The position numbers were made by a program, and so were the translations under genes. DNA of 64,000 bases from Agelaius tricolor (Eukaryota > Chordata > Aves > Passeriformes > Icteridae), in the NCBI GenBank assembly GCA_023055355.1, contig JALJCS010000020.1:7733001-7797000 (forward strand), read 5' to 3'. Below, in pieces: positions 1 to 14,754 of this stretch. Below the pieces are notes generated by a model. The model was not told where the DNA came from. It worked only from the letters and a program-made list of their open reading frames with translations, and made no database searches. Each line of letters begins with the position of its first letter. Within the stretch, counting starts at the first letter, position 1.

Positions 1-3000
1 GGAAGAAAAGGGAACAAAAGGATTTTTAATGTAATCAAATGTGTCATATGCCTAAAAAGTATTCTGCTATGTCATATACATGCATACACAGATTGCTTTG
101 TATGTGTTTTTTCCTTCTTGCCTGTCTCCAGAACAAACACTGCAATTTTACTCTCCCATAACTGTTTCTTGGCTCCTTCTACACATTCCAGCACAGCAGC
201 ATCACAGATTCACTATAGGAAGGAGTTACTCCCTCAGCTGACGTAGCTCACTGCCAGACCAGCATTATCCTCTTTGTATGAGGACTGGTTCTCTGGGGAA
301 AGGCAGGGTGTAACATCTAGCAAAAGGAGAGGCTCCACCCTTAGGATATAGGAAATACTATCAGAAAGAATACTTTTTTTCTGGCTGAGCTTAAGATCCA
401 TACAAGAGTCTCCAAGGGTGGGGAATCACCTCCTAATGACAACTCATTAGGTCACCTAGAGAGGTTTTTATGGTTTATGTGCTTTGGAGTTTTTCTTTCT
501 ATTGCAAAAAGAAGTTTACAGGGGGGAGGTTTTTGCTCAGCTGTAGCTAGAGACAGGCCCAGACCAAAACCTCCTAATTACAGAATCCCAGATCTTGGAA
601 ATGCCCACATATGTATTCACATATCCAAGTTCAAACCAAATTTTCCACTATATAAGGACCAGTAATTGGGGTTTTTTAACATGTAAATATTAAAACCAAC
701 CAGCAACACAAACACAGAAACTGCAGAAAGAACAGCATGTTTCCACACAAACAATGCAGAAAAGATTTTTTAAAGAATCTGCAGCAGCCATTGGGATCCT
801 GGGAGCCTGGATTTCTGAAGACAGCAAACGTGACCACCCTGTTTTCCTCACCTCAGTAACTATCTGCTTGCTGTTTACTTGGTGTTTCAGAAGTACCAAG
901 CCACAAGATCCTGTCCTGTAAATTCTGTCACATTTCATGTGACAGCTGTCCCTCTTCCACATGATGATAACAACTTTGACATTCACTTGGCATTTCAGCT
1001 CCCTTCCTGCTTCTCTCAACAGCTACACAAATGATGTCAACACATACAGAACAATAGTGAATTGTGAGCTGATAAGCACAAAGTGCACAGGAGCCTGTTT
1101 CCACAGGGTGATCCCCAAAAAGACTTTAATGCACACATTAAAAAATTTATAGAATCATCCTATCTCATGGAAATAAGGGAGCCAGAATTTATTGCTCTGT
1201 TCATGTTGAAGGTCCCAGGTGTTGTTAAGCTGTGATGCAGATGGATCTTGCAAAACAGAAAGCTAAGTTAGGTAGACCTGAGCTGTCTCAAGGACAAAAG
1301 TGAACTGGCCCACATGTGTGTCTCAGTTGTCACAGTCACTGGGGCTGTTACCTGCTGCTATGCCTGAAGGAAGGAGCAGGAGCCCAGCCCAGCTCCCCAC
1401 ACCAAATACACATGATGTGACATTTATACTACAGGCCAGAGTTTCTCAAAGCCATACACTACCTAATTAAAGTGTAATGATAGCTTATCACAGTCCTATA
1501 CTTTCCCTACAAATATAGCCTTAGATAAAACACAACATATGGTGTTCTTCAGAGGTTTCTTGTTTTGTAGCTACTTCATCTTTTCCAGTGCAAAATAAAC
1601 CCAATGTTATTTTTTTGTGGTGCAGGCATTATTTAATGTCAGTTTCATATTATGGCAGCTCAAAATCCTGTGACTGCCACTTAAGACACTATCTGAAATA
1701 AAATAAAAATTGTGGCAAGTCTGTAGCCAAAGAAAAGTATCACCAAGGCAATAAACTCCTGACACACTGTCTTTGGCAGTGGAGATACCTTGCCTTTCAC
1801 TGTTTCAGCCTATTCCCAGAGTGCTTTTATAGAGCGTTGTTTTAAAATCAGAATCATTCAATGACCAGATTTATAGCACAAGTGGAAAAATCATGCCAAG
1901 GGTGCCTTCAGTCCTGCTCCATAAGCACTGCTTAAAGCCTGCCCCCTCTTTATTTTTTAACTTTTTTTTTTTTTTAACAAGCAGTTTTCTGTCATGAACA
2001 CACCTATCTGTCAGCCATTAACAGAGAATGGTGCACATTTAACAGGGGTGTGTCAAACACTAGGGCCACATCAGCTCGTGTTTCAATTTTACAAGTCTCT
2101 AAAATAGGAATAAATGCAACTCAAGTGTGCAAGGAAGCTTTTATATAAATATGAATAAACTGAATTTGAGAGCTTTGAAAATTTGATAGTGCCAGTGAAA
2201 TCCTGCTACTATGAAGACAACCAGACTTTGCTCCCTTCCATACTAAATCATTTTGAAACCTGTTTGCTGACTGTTTTTATAGTTACTGTAAAGTGAGAGA
2301 TCTTCCAAATTCACACTGCCTCAAGTATTTTTTACCACAGAGAATCTTACTGCAATTAGTCTGGTTTGTAATGGAAAACAGATGAAAGGAGAAATTAAAG
2401 CAAAACCTTGCCTCATATCTAAGGTGTTTTCATGCCACGCATCCCAAGAAGTTTTCCCAAAACCAACAACATTAAATTAAAAACTCAAATATTTCTACCA
2501 GAAACAAATGCAGATTAAGCTGAAATGTAAATGGAAAGTGAAAAGATTTTTCCTTCTCCTCACCTGCCAAGTCTTCAAAGTTCAGGGCTCTGTGTTTCTC
2601 TTTCAACACTTACCAGCAGAAACACCTAGGGTTGAGTGGAGAGATTTCCTCCTCACACTGGCATTATTCATTATTTCTGAAGTGTCGACAAATGTCTTCA
2701 ACACTACACAAGGCACACAAACAGGAGTCCCTGTTCCAATGAATTTACAGTCTGAGGTGTTATCTTTGTTCTGTTTTGGTGTATCACCACAAATTTCAAC
2801 AGGGTACCAAGTGAGCCCAATCCACCTTCCACCAGCAGTTTTCCACTGCTTTTAATAGGAGCTGGAACAGCCCCAGTCAGACTAAGTTATAGAATGAGCT
2901 ATTGCAGGAAAGATCAGAGTTCTTGTCATGTATGCAAACAGCAAAAAACCCGATTCTCAACAGTTTTGTTTGAAATTAAGTGTATATTTGAATGTTTTCA

Positions 3001-5916
3001 CACATAATACATTTTGAGAACTTAAAGAGCTCCCTTTTCACTCTGTCTTTCAACCCCAGCAGTGCTACAGATCAAGCAGCAGCAGGTAACTTCTGAACCA
3101 AGGCAGGCTGGCAGCTACAGTAACAGCTCCAGCTGGTGGAAGTTGGTGAAAGTTTTGGTTTATTTTGTGCTGAGCTTTTTGCCAGGACATTTCACACATT
3201 GGAAGTGTGTGTTTTCTCTGACATTTCTGAGAGCCTCCAAGTGTTCCTGCAAATAGCCCCACAAATGTATTTCAAAATTCAAACTGGGGCAATTTCTGCT
3301 TATCTAAACCTTTGCACTGAGTTGTTATCTATGCCTTTTCCCCAGCTGTGGAAGAGAATGCAGTCACACAGCCCTGTGCACTAACACACACAAAAGGCAC
3401 ATACACCTTTTACACCTAAAGGCTGTACAAGGGTAGCACCAACAGGAGATGTTGCCCTTCTGACTTGTGCTGTAGCTGGGGCATGGATCCTTGTCAACAT
3501 TCCTGTATAAACCAGACTGGATGTTAAACATTGTCATAATTAATTATTGCAGTTCAAGCAGCATTTCAAACCACAAGTGAAACACATTCCAGCTAAAGGC
3601 AGAAGGGACAATTACTGGGAAAAGACTGGGGGAAAAAGCATCTTAAACCCACACCCAGCACATGTCCCAGTTACTACTGATTCACATCATGCCAAAGTTC
3701 AGCTCAGCACAGCTCACAACAGCCTGACCCCACCACTCCATGAACCACACTGAGTTCAGACAAAGACAATGTGAAATGACTGACAAAACTTCACAGTTCA
3801 CAGAGCATCTTCAAAATCACATGCCAGCACTGTCCCCACCCAAAGCCCTCTCCAGCCTACCTGGTGCTGTCTTCTGGTAGAGAGGGATCTGAAAGGGCTT
3901 TTCTGCTTCTCCCTTCCAAACAGGACATGGCCAGGAACTGCTGTGAACACCCAGGCAAGATGCCAGGTGCTCCTCTCCTTCTGTCCTCCAGCTTACAAGC
4001 CCTTCTTGCAGTTGTCCCTGCTTCCAACCAGCATTTTCCTGATTTGCTCAGATGTCCTCCTCCCTCCAAGAGGAGAAGTCCAAGGGGTTTCCATCCTTTT
4101 GCTCTACTGCTTTGCTCAGTCACTCAGTCACTATAGAAAGCAAAAATCAAGATCAAGAGACTTGTGTGCAACAGAACAGACAACTTGTTTGCCATAAGAT
4201 GTGAAAATACACCACAAAAGTTTGCTCCAACAATACTTACATTCAGCTCAAACAAATTCCTGTCTGATCCTTTTTAATGGCATTTTTTTCTTCTATTTCA
4301 CTGATATTTCCAAAAGCTCCAAAACAAACATAGGCATAAACAGCTTTCATCAAAAAGTATTCAGTCTACTAATCTAGAAACACTGCTTGGGGATTTAATA
4401 AGGAAACTACTTGCCTATAGTGCATCAAAATACTTAATTTCCTGAACAATATTTTTTAAATACTTATTAATACTTATTAAAGTTTTAAATATTTTAATAC
4501 TTTTTAATACTTATTGAAATTTTAGCCTGTATTTAACTTCCTTCTTTTGAAAAGCTTTCTCAGTTTCTTTCTCTGATGTAGCATCACCCCATTGATTACA
4601 CACCTCACGCTGACAGGACCAGACACACTGCCCAACACTGTTCAGTGTAAAATTCAGACCATCTCTTTCCATCCTAAACTGATCTGTTTATTGTGGAACC
4701 ACTCTGGGATACAAACCAAGTATCAATTGGTTATTTGGATAAGAAGGGTTTTTTTTTTTTTTGCCACATCTATCTGATGGAAATGGAGTGTTCCAAGATG
4801 CATTATGTTTAGGCTATTGTGAAAATGGGATCCACTGTGAAGGTCACATGCAAGCTTAGATTCTGAATGACTATAAAATTGTGAATACCCAGGTTGAAAA
4901 CACATCCAAGTTTCATATAGAAGCTGCCTTCAGGTTGAAGAAAATAAGAACTCCCAGGGAATGAAAGACTAGCTGACTTCCTTTATAAACCCTGAAAAGT
5001 CTGTGGGGAGAAGAGACTTGCACTACACTTTTGACATCTAGAAATAACCTCCTCTTGCTCCCTGTCTCCTACCTTCCACTTGCCCATTTCCCATAAGGTC
5101 GTTTCCAAACACAATTGATTTGAAAACTCAGATTATTCTGTTAAAATTGCTGACTGTATACTTGGCACCCTGAGCAAGATTGGACAATCCCCTCAGGTCC
5201 TTTTTCCAGCTAATTTATAGCAATTTTTGTTGAGACAAGGAGTTATGGTCTGTAAAGGCTTGCTGTCAGCCTCTCATAACACCCCAGCACCCTGTCAGAG
5301 AAGGGACAGAGCCTGGGAAGAAAGTTTCAGCAGTGATCAGCTGGTTTCCAGATGGGTGGCCTTCTACACACTGTCCAACCCCATGGGTCCAATAAACCAG
5401 CCCTGATTTTGCACTTTGAAAAAACAAAGATACAAACCCTCCTCTACTCTCCAATAGGGTTTTATAAACACAGTCCCAGTCTCTGTGTCAAATTTATTAA
5501 GAAGAAATTCATTCTGCTGTCTCTGTCTTTGCATGCATGTGGCCAGCCCCTTTTGCTCCAGTTTCTCATTTTTACATGGGTGGAGAGACTTGCATCATGA
5601 TTTACACCCTTCTGGGTTGTTCTCCCATCAGAAATAAAGAAGGGGCTAAACAAGTCAGAAAGTTGAGGGATTGGACTCCAAGGTATAAAACCACCCACAT
5701 GAGGCAATGTTTGTTCTCAGTCTGGCATAAATTCTCCTCTTGTCTGTCCTGTCCACCTTAGCAAACCAGAAGAGCACATGATTCAAGAGGTACAAGGCTG
5801 ATCAGCAGTGCCAGGAGTTAAAAAATGGCCCAGTTCAGAGCAGGAGAACCTCCTGCCCCTGGAACAGCACTGCCACTGTAGCAGTGCTGCTGCTCAGGGC
5901 CTGGGTCTGCCTCAGC
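1..5916. other. Gene-poor non-coding sequence
   Basis: No frame here looks like a real exon: the open stretches are short, have no family resemblance and overlap each other on both strands. The sequence is moderately AT-rich. It includes A/T-rich runs around 4,440-4,510, built from repeated TTAATACTTATT-like words, and T tracts near 1,967 and 4,749. I see no recognisable transposon or RNA gene. By synteny with human 22q11.2 this would lie between GP1BB and TBX1, but that is inference. Confidence 0.6.
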
Positions 5917-6970
5917 ACCAAAGCACACCTCACACCAAAGCACACATCACACCAAAGCACACCTCACACCAAAGCACAGCTCACACCAAAGCACACATCA
6001 CACCAAAGCACACATCACACCAAACCACAGCTCACACCAAAGCACAGCTCACACCAAAGCACAGCTCACACCAAAGCACACATCACACCAAACCACAGCT
6101 CACACCAAAGCACAGCTCACACCAAAGCACACATCACACCAAAGCACAGCTCACACCAAACCACAGCTCACACCAAAGCACACATCACACCAAACCACAG
6201 CTCACACCAAAGCACACATCACACCAAAGCACACATCACACCAAACCACAGCTCACACCAAAGCACAGCTCACACCAAACCACAGCTCACACCAAAGCAC
6301 ACATCACACCAAACCACAGCTCACACCAAAGCACAGCTCACACCAAACCACAGCTCACACCAAAGCACACATCACACCAAACCACAGCTCACACCAAACC
6401 ACAGCTCACACCAAACCACAGCTCACACCAAACCACAGCTCACACCAAACCACACATCACACCAAACCACACATCACACCAAACCACAGCTCACACCAAA
6501 GCACAGCTCACACCAAAGCACACATCACACCAAAGCACACATCACACCAAACCACAGCTCACACCAAAGCACACATCACACCAAAGCACACATCACACCA
6601 AACCACAGCTCACACCAAACCACAGCTCACACCAAAGCACACATCACACCAAACCACACATCACACCAAACCACAGCTCACACCAAAGCACAGCTCACAC
6701 CAAACCACAGCTCACACCAAACCACACATCACACCAAACCACACATCACACCAAACCACAGCTCACACCAAACCACACATCACACCAAACCACACATCAC
6801 ACCAAACCACAGCTCACACCAAACCACACATCACACCAAACCACAGCTCAAACCAAACCACAGCTCACACCAAAGCACAGCTCACACCAAAGCACACATC
6901 ACACCAAACCACAGCTCACACCAAACCACAGCTCACACCAAAGCACAGCTCACACCAAACCACAGCTCAC
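5917..6970 (+). repeat. 17-bp minisatellite, about 62 tandem copies
   Basis: The unit reads ACCAAAGCACACATCAC and repeats head to tail. The span of 1,054 bases is exactly 62 x 17, so the array appears free of indels. Two positions are dimorphic: base 7 is G or C, and bases 12-14 read mainly CAT or GCT, rarely CCT. G-type units dominate the left part and C-type units the right. The unit contains no stop in the plus frames and 17 is not a multiple of three, so all plus frames stay open through the array with a 17-residue peptide period. The 432- and 374-residue open frames here are therefore by-products of the repeat, not genes. Confidence 0.95.
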
Positions 6971-6979
6971 ACCAAACCT

Positions 6980-9900
6980 GCACCTACAGATCTTCAGCTC
7001 CCTTCTAATACAGAAATCTGTACCACTCTCTAGACAACTATTTTTTCAGCTAATACATCTGTCTGTTTACATTAATTGTTGCATGCATAATTTTCCCTGT
7101 ATGTAGCCCAATTTCCCCTTTTACTTTCAGCTTATTACTCTTACTGGCATCACTCACTTCAGCAGTGCAAAGATTTCTCACTTGGCACTACCCTGAAGAG
7201 AGCCAGAAATGGCTGTTGTCACTCATTTGCCTGGTAGGTGCCTCAGAGCCAATATTCAGGCTTTGGACTTTCCTCATAAAGCTGCAACTTCAAAGCCAAT
7301 TTTATTCTTCTCTAAACTCAGTCCAAGAAACATTAGTACTTCTACACAGGAACCATTAGGACTGTTCTCTCAACTGTCCCATCAAGATGATGACCCTGAT
7401 TATAACATGCTCAGAGACTCCAAAAAGTGCAAAAATAGAAAACTTGATTGTAGGGGGAGACTGATTGTCTTCACAAAGAATGAGTAAATGTCACATTTAA
7501 TAAAGACGTCGAACTAAATTTTTAGGCATCATAAATGTCTGCTCACTAAAACTCATAATTATGGATGATCCTGGAATTTGAGTATGTAGGCTTTGTACTG
7601 AAGAAATTAGTAGAAACTATGCTAAGGAACAGAATTAATTGAAAATATAAGATAATGATAGCATCAATCCCTTAGAGCTCCCTGAAGGATTACCTGTGTG
7701 TATGGGTAAGAATGAGCCAGCTGATACTGTGTAAATATATTATTTTCTAAAATATATTCTTTTTTTTTAAAAACCCACCTTTTATAAAGGTCCCTTACAA
7801 AAGTTTCATAATGGTGTAAGAAGGAGACAATTGATAATCCCCATCATTTCTCTGATATATCTAATAGAAGAAAAATCCAGATTTGCTTGCTGTGACTTGC
7901 AACCCCCTGAAGGCTATGACCAGCTTGCCATGGACTTCATCATGGCCAGGATTTCAGTCTCAGGTATGACTAAACCTTAAAGAAAAACATGTCCCACAAA
8001 CAATTGCAGCATTTTTCATCAACACAAATCTCATCAACCTCAGGAGCACAGATAGTCTTTGTTAGAACAATGAATTTTTAGTGGGAGCCTAGAAAAAACT
8101 CATGGTGGAGGATCAGGGTTATTATTATTTTTTCAGAGGTGTAATGTTCTCTCACTAGGTGCACTGAAAACCAGAGCTCCTTCACAAAGAATGCTTCACA
8201 TCCACTATTAATAAGCTTTCACTGCTGATGTTCAGGACAGCCACAAAAGTTGATATCAATCTTTCCTGTGAGGCTCCGCCCATGTGCAGAATTTGGCACA
8301 GATTTTAAAGTACAGGAGAGTGGAGTTTTCCAGGGAGCAGCCATCATTCCTGTGCTCCCTCTAGAGTGACTACTGGAAGCCAAAAGCATTTAAGCAAAGC
8401 TAGATAAAATCAGCAGTGCCCAATGTGGGTTCTTTCTGGTTTCCTGCAAGTAAACAGACATGTTTACAAGGGGCTGTACATTCACATCAATCATAAGGTG
8501 ACTTTGTTTACAGTAGAGGAATTTCCTGCAGGCTTTTGCTGTCCTGGTTTCTTTCTCTTTGTATTTACTTTTGTTCAAATGCAATTTAAAAAAGCCATAG
8601 GTACTCCAGCTCAATTCAAAACGTGACACACTGAAATCTGAAGCAGGCTATAATTCATGCCCAGATTTAGTTGTTCTTTTTCTTGTTTGTTTAAGCTAAC
8701 ACACGCCTCTGCATTAAAAAGCCACTTTTCTCTACCCATCCAATTCATCTATACCTGGAAAAAGGCAGATTTAATTTATCACTCCATTACTAACTACTTT
8801 TCTCATCAAACCTACAAAACAATAGAAGGCCACCTTATATAGGGATCAGGTATATAATTCAGGCATCTAAGAGACAGATTCCTCTGGAGGAATTAAAGTA
8901 AAAATGTTAGTGAATGCAACTGAAAGACTGGTACTAATAGCACCTGAGCAGCCGGGATTAGGGACTTCTGCTACCATGAATCAGAGTGAACTATTTCTCC
9001 ATCAGTTCACTGAATAAAAATTTATTTCAGTGGGGATTGAATTTGAAGAAACACTACAGAATTTGGCTGCAAAATTCAGAACTTGGACAGGGAACCATGT
9101 TGGTTGTTCTGAGATACACAGACACTGATAAAAAGTCATGACCCAAAAGTCCACTCTGCTTAAGCTACTGGATACAGATAGGAAAAGACCCCAGCAGTCA
9201 GGCAGCCATCACAGCTACTCTGATGGCACAGATCCCACAGCTGCTCCATCAGCCCCCTGAAGTGATGAGCTCACTCTGCCTGAGCTGTGTGCTCTCCATT
9301 CTGCTGCACTGTTCAGCCTCACTTTAGGTCACTCTGAATTATCCCTGAGTGCAAGTGTGCACTACGAGGTCAAACACAGGAAGGGCCAGGAGAGGACACT
9401 CCTTTAACACACAGGTTTTAGGAGGCAAAGCACATCTAACCCCCAAAGGCTACAAAAGAGAGATGCACAAGAATATGAAGAGAGAGCAGAGGCAGAGATT
9501 GCCAAGAAGGAAGTAGATTGGTGTTTATGAGTGGCAGAAGAGGGAAGTAGCCCCTGTGCTTGCTACTGAGAGGCTCAGTTGCACAAATGGAAGCAGGGCT
9601 CACATGAATACAAGACTCCTGGAATTTCTTTTTGGTAGTTTCCAATTCAGAAGCCATGATTCAGTAAAAAATCAGCCTAGTACAGGCTCTCTTTGTTAGC
9701 ATCTGTTAGCAAAAATGTCAGCTAATCAATACATTTTTATTGCCAGATACCTACAGGGCTGGAATAGACACTATTTCTGACATTCTGTTCAGTGTTCTTC
9801 TTACACCTCATTTTCCTGGAAGCTGTTTTCTTTCACCTTGTGTGGCATCATTATTCATCTTCACTGATGCTTATCTACCTCCATAAATTTGCAAAAGGCC

Positions 9901-12900
9901 ATCCAGGGAACTGAGTCCCTCTGGACAGGCTACCAATCTCAGGCAGCTAACTGCCTCTTCCTCAGCACTTCATGCTTTCAGACTGTCACCTGCACTTGGG
10001 TTGGGCTTTGGCTCTTCATGGTGGTGGGGACCCTTGTAGTTGACTTGCAATGTCCCCACCGAGCAGTTTCCCTGCTGTAGGTGACAGAAGGGAACAGCCA
10101 GGACTTGGCAATACACAACAAAAAAATCTTCCCAAAGCTGTAATCCTATTTACAAGCAGCTCCTCGTACCACATTTGTGTGTCACAGGTGAATAGAGCCA
10201 TGAGCTATATCTGTTAGCAGCTCCTGCTGCAACCAGACTTCTGCAGAACTATTTGGCACCCTGGAGAATACATTAGCAAGCCTGGAACTGCCTCCTGGAA
10301 ACTTCCCAGCCTCTCTGTTTGCTTCTCCAGACAGACACCTCTTCTCCCATTCCAAATACCTGCATTTTTCTCTCCCATACACTGGCAGAGCCCTGGGTTC
10401 CTCAGTGCTTTGTGCTTTTGAGGAATCCTGGCTGCACACTCACAGGGCAGAGATAAACTGGCACGTGGTGCTTTTCTGTTCCACAAGTGCTGTGTCCCAG
10501 GAGGATGAGCAGCATGAAGGGGAGGACACTGAACCAGCTGGGGAGCTCCGTAATCACTTCCTGCTGACCTCTTGGCACGTCACTCATCTCTCAGGGTCCC
10601 ATCCTGCACCTCAGCTGTGGAACTGTCTGAAACAGCACCTTAAAGGCACAAGCTCCAAGCTTGATGCCTCTGCTCTGCTTTTCATGTTTCCTTTGATATT
10701 ATGGCCAAGTCACAGTCTTTGTGAAACTGTGTCCCAGCCTGGATGGAGGGCTTCTCCTTCAGCAAGGAAAACACAGTGTTGTGACACCACAGGGGCACAG
10801 AAGGAGACAACACCAAAATTTTTCAAAGATGGCCATTGCCATCATAGAAGCTACAGAGAGCAAGATCTGTCTGTTGTCACATGCTGGTGAAACCAAGCAC
10901 CCACCATGCTGTGTCACTTTGCACTAATGCTCCTTACTCTACAAATAACAGTTATTGGTGTGTGGGCCATAGTCAGTAGAATAAGTACAAGCATACAGGA
11001 TATATCAGCTACAAGTTAGTGTCTGAAGGGAGTAAAATTAAGGTAAAATTCAACAACTCTCATTTCAAATGAAGTGCGTAAGGAGGTATCATTAAAAGGA
11101 GGGGGGACACAGACAACTGTGCCATGCACACTTTGGGAAACACATCAATATCAACGGTATCTTGGAATAATATATTTAAGAGAATTATTTTAATTCTGAA
11201 TACCATCTTGCCTCAGGATCAGTTTCTCTTTGTCCCAAGACATGTTGAAACAATAAAGAACATTTTCTCACCAAGCCCCTGCAAAAAATTTTCTCTTAAG
11301 GGTTTAAAAAATTGGCAAAAAGCCTTTGCAAGAAAAGTGGAAATACTCCTTATTGCAAAATCATCACACTCCCTCAAAATGTGCATAAAGATTTTGGCAA
11401 CTTAAAAAACCTCACATTTAAAGCAAGGTCCCTTTCTGGTAAATACAATGACCACTCTGCCTTTAATTTTAGAAAGGGACAACATCAAGCAAAACTTCCC
11501 AGCATAGTACAGAAATAGATGATTTCTGTAAATACACTGATGAAGCATGTGCTGTATTTGACAGGTAGGTTGTGATATGTTTGCTTAGCTGCAGGACAAC
11601 AACATCCTGGAGCTTCTATGTGCTAATACAATCCAAAGGATCATCAGGTATTTTGAGTGTTTAGAAATAACCAGGACACCACAATGAACACCCAAGTGTT
11701 TGGCATTTGCCTTACATTAACTAACTTAATAAGTCATCTGAATAAACCTGCATGTACATAAAACTCAGGGGAACTGATCAAAATGAGGAGCTCCTTTGCA
11801 TCATGTCTGGCTGCAGCTTTAAATTCTTCAAAGGAAACTGGCTGAAGCATAAGAAAAGAGGCTTACTTCTTCTGTGAACCTCTTTAGAGCAGTATCTGCC
11901 ACACAGAAGATATTGAGGGAGAAGAAACACATCCCTAGCAGCCCATGTCCTGATATTTTGGATGGAAACACTAGGTGGTAGCCTGAAATTCATCAGACCT
12001 CAGAAAGAAAAATGTGAGCTACATCAAGTTCTTTTTTAAATTACTCTTTTGCTGTAGAGAAGACCATAATGGCTGTTGAGCAATATACAGAGGCTCTATG
12101 GAATAGCAATGGGTACAAGGACTTGCTGTGGGTCTCTTTGGCAGTGCCTGCCACAGTAGCTCAGAGCTAGCCAGCAGTGGGAGGAGGAAGCAAATGAATT
12201 TCAGTGTATCAAACAAAAGACCCTGCAGTTATTACCATCCTGAGGCATCCCTGCCACAGAGTGGGCTCACTGCAGGAAAAGGACAAGCAGCACAGTGACC
12301 TGACTCTGCACCATGTACTCAAACCTACCCAGGAAACACAGACAAAGCCTCGACAGTTTGCAGGCTCCCAGAGGCACCCTGCATGCCAAGGGGAGGGGAT
12401 TCATCTGTCCTATAGACAGGTACAATGTGCACTAGGGATAGGAGTAACAAGGAAGAAAACTTACTGAACTCAAAGCAATGAAGTCACTGAGGAATGGCTT
12501 CCTTGTCCTTGCACCCCATGTGAGGATAAACAAAGTCTCTTCCTCCCTTTATTCACAAGTACCCCAGTGAGCCTGGGTTACTTATTTCACCAGAAAAAGC
12601 ACAATCTATGCCATGAAGATAAATGAGCTACAACTGGAGGTGTTTTTCATGTTTAAAGCACAGTGGGCAGCAGTAGATACCTAAGTATTTGGTATTTCTC
12701 CTCCCTGTAAGAAAAAGGTTTCTACAACTTTATAAGAAAAGCAGAGGAATCCTCAGCATTCCAATCTCCCTGTCACTGTTCACGGTGAATATTTGTGTAA
12801 CAAATCCTGCATACCTGAATTTCCTTACCCAGGCTGGGTGCATGCTCACACCTGGCAGCAGTTCTGCTGTATTTGCTGCCATAAAGATTGCTTGGCAAAC

Positions 12901-13440
12901 ATCAGAGATACAGCAGCAAACTCAGCTATCGTTCTAAGGAATACAATAAATTCTAATGTAAAAATTAGTCAAGTGTTCTTCCTTTCCCCATTCTGCTACT
13001 GATTAAAAGTTGTAACGAACTTCACAGACCTCCCACCCCTCCCCATCTAATAAAACCATTTGTCTAATGCACTGGGGGTGTGGCATAACCATTTGCACTG
13101 TCCTTCAGCATCAATTCAGAAAAGTGTTTCAGCATAAGATTAAGCCCCTCTGAGTACAACACCAAAGGTAAGCAAATGCCCAAGGACACTGCTGACCTGG
13201 CTGTACCAGTGAATGCAGATTTTTAGCTGTCAGGCTTTGAATGAGCATCTTGCTGGTGCACCCTGGTCTCAGGGCATGGGCAGCAAACACAAAGCAGCAC
13301 TAGGGCACAGCAGTGCTGATGAGCATTAAAGAATAGCATTAAAGCTAGGAAGGAAACACTTAAAGACTCAAATCACAGGATGAAATGTAGGTAGCAAGAG
13401 ACATCACAGCTAACAGGAAATGTTTTAAATTTCCTCAGTA
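6980..13440. other. Gene-poor non-coding sequence
   Basis: Only short, overlapping open frames occur, and none has splice context or composition that suggests an exon. The plus-strand frame at 10,405-10,890 (161 residues) matches no family I recognise and is rich in Cys, Trp and His, as expected of translated non-coding DNA. No RNA gene or mobile element was recognised. Confidence 0.55.
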
Positions 13441-13503
13441 CCAAGACAATTGAACCAGATCCACTATGGTCCCTTCCAACCCAAATAATTCTGTGATTCT
13501 GAG
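13441..13503 (+). mobile_element. CR1 LINE fragment, 3' end
   Basis: The words GGTCCCTTCCAACCCAAA followed by ATTCTGTGATTCTG are the typical 3' terminus of avian CR1 retroposons, which ends in short ATTCTATG-type repeats. Only the last 60 or so bases are recognisable, in plus orientation. This is a heavily 5'-truncated dead copy. Confidence 0.8.
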
Positions 13504-14754
13504 AAAGTGAGAAAAGAAAGTGCTGGTGGCTTGCTCACCTTCTCTCAGGTCTGTGATCCCTGAGCTCAGAAGGAAAACTGGAGTGGAGCAGGGAACAACC
13601 AGCCCAGGCTGCTCCGAACCCTCCCATCCAGCTGTCCTGCTGCCACACAGACAAGCTGATGTGGCACAAAGGCCCAGGGGAGCACAGTTTGGAGGCAGTG
13701 GTGGACTCCTGGGGCAGAAGATGAACACTCGTGCTGTGCTGCCAACCACTCCTGGGATCCCCTCCAGAGCTCTGCTTGCCCTGTGGAACAAAGAAATCGA
13801 TGGCTCTGGGTACCCCACACAATTCTCTCTGTGTTTTGGGGTGGTATGCTCTAGGAGAGCACACACCTGCAAATACACTCCTCCAGGAGGCAAACTGAAC
13901 AGGAAAGTGGATCTCCACTAGAAAGCTAAAAACCTCCTGATAATAAGCTGTGACTGAAGTGAAATTCTCTTTATGCAAAGCCATGTGATATCCAAAACCA
14001 ACCCAACTGTCCTTCATTTTGATCTTTACCAGGAATTATTAGCACCCCTCCAGGAGAAAATCCACCTCCTGTATTCTGTTTCCAGCTGGCTCCAATTCAC
14101 TCATGTTCTAAATGTCCCACTGGATTCTTCTAACATTTTATAAGGTGTCAGCTTAAATTCCTGTAATTCGTGGCCCCAACTATGGCTATTAGCATACAGT
14201 ATGAAAAACAATATTTGGGAACAGGAGAGCCAAACTGTGAAAGTGCAGTCCCTAAATATGGCTGCAGCTTCAGAAAGGAGTTTGCAAATGTCCAGAGATT
14301 GGGCTGCTCTCATGTAAACCAGGTCACTGAGACATCAGATCTCCTGATCTGATCACATGTGTTGGAGCTTGAAAGAAGGAGGGAGAAAGGGAATGTGTGG
14401 AGCTACATAAAGCCTCCATTTGCAACAACTGCCAGTGTACATTTTATCTTGAATATGGCTCCAACAGGAGAAATTAAAAATAAATAATCTCCTGTGTCTG
14501 CTTGGCTCAGGACATAATAAAAAGTGGCAAAATTTCTCTCTATTAATACAGACTATTAGGTTTTTTGTCCCAAGAAAATGGAGGATTCCCTGCTATGTAA
14601 ATGCTTGTTTCTGATAGCAATTGGTCAGCTAAAAGATGGAGGATTGACTGAAGAATTATTTGTGCCTTCTTTTCTGTTGGGTGCAGTCGAGGGCCAGCTG
14701 GCTGGTACCTTAACTCTTGACAAAAGGGTTTTTAAACAGCTCTAGTCCCTCTGG
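13504..14754. other. Non-coding sequence between CR1 copies
   Basis: Overlapping open frames on both strands (13,435-14,017) show no family resemblance. Their overlap on opposite strands suggests low stop density, not coding. Nothing else was recognised. Confidence 0.5.

Noticed and set aside
5917..6970. CRISPR-like repeat array
   Set aside because: Units are contiguous with no unique spacers, and the genome is vertebrate.
5808..7106. Long plus-strand open frames of 432 and 374 residues with HTK/TPK/SHQ repeats
   Set aside because: They are translations of the 17-bp minisatellite, which lacks stops in the plus frames; flanks show no gene features.
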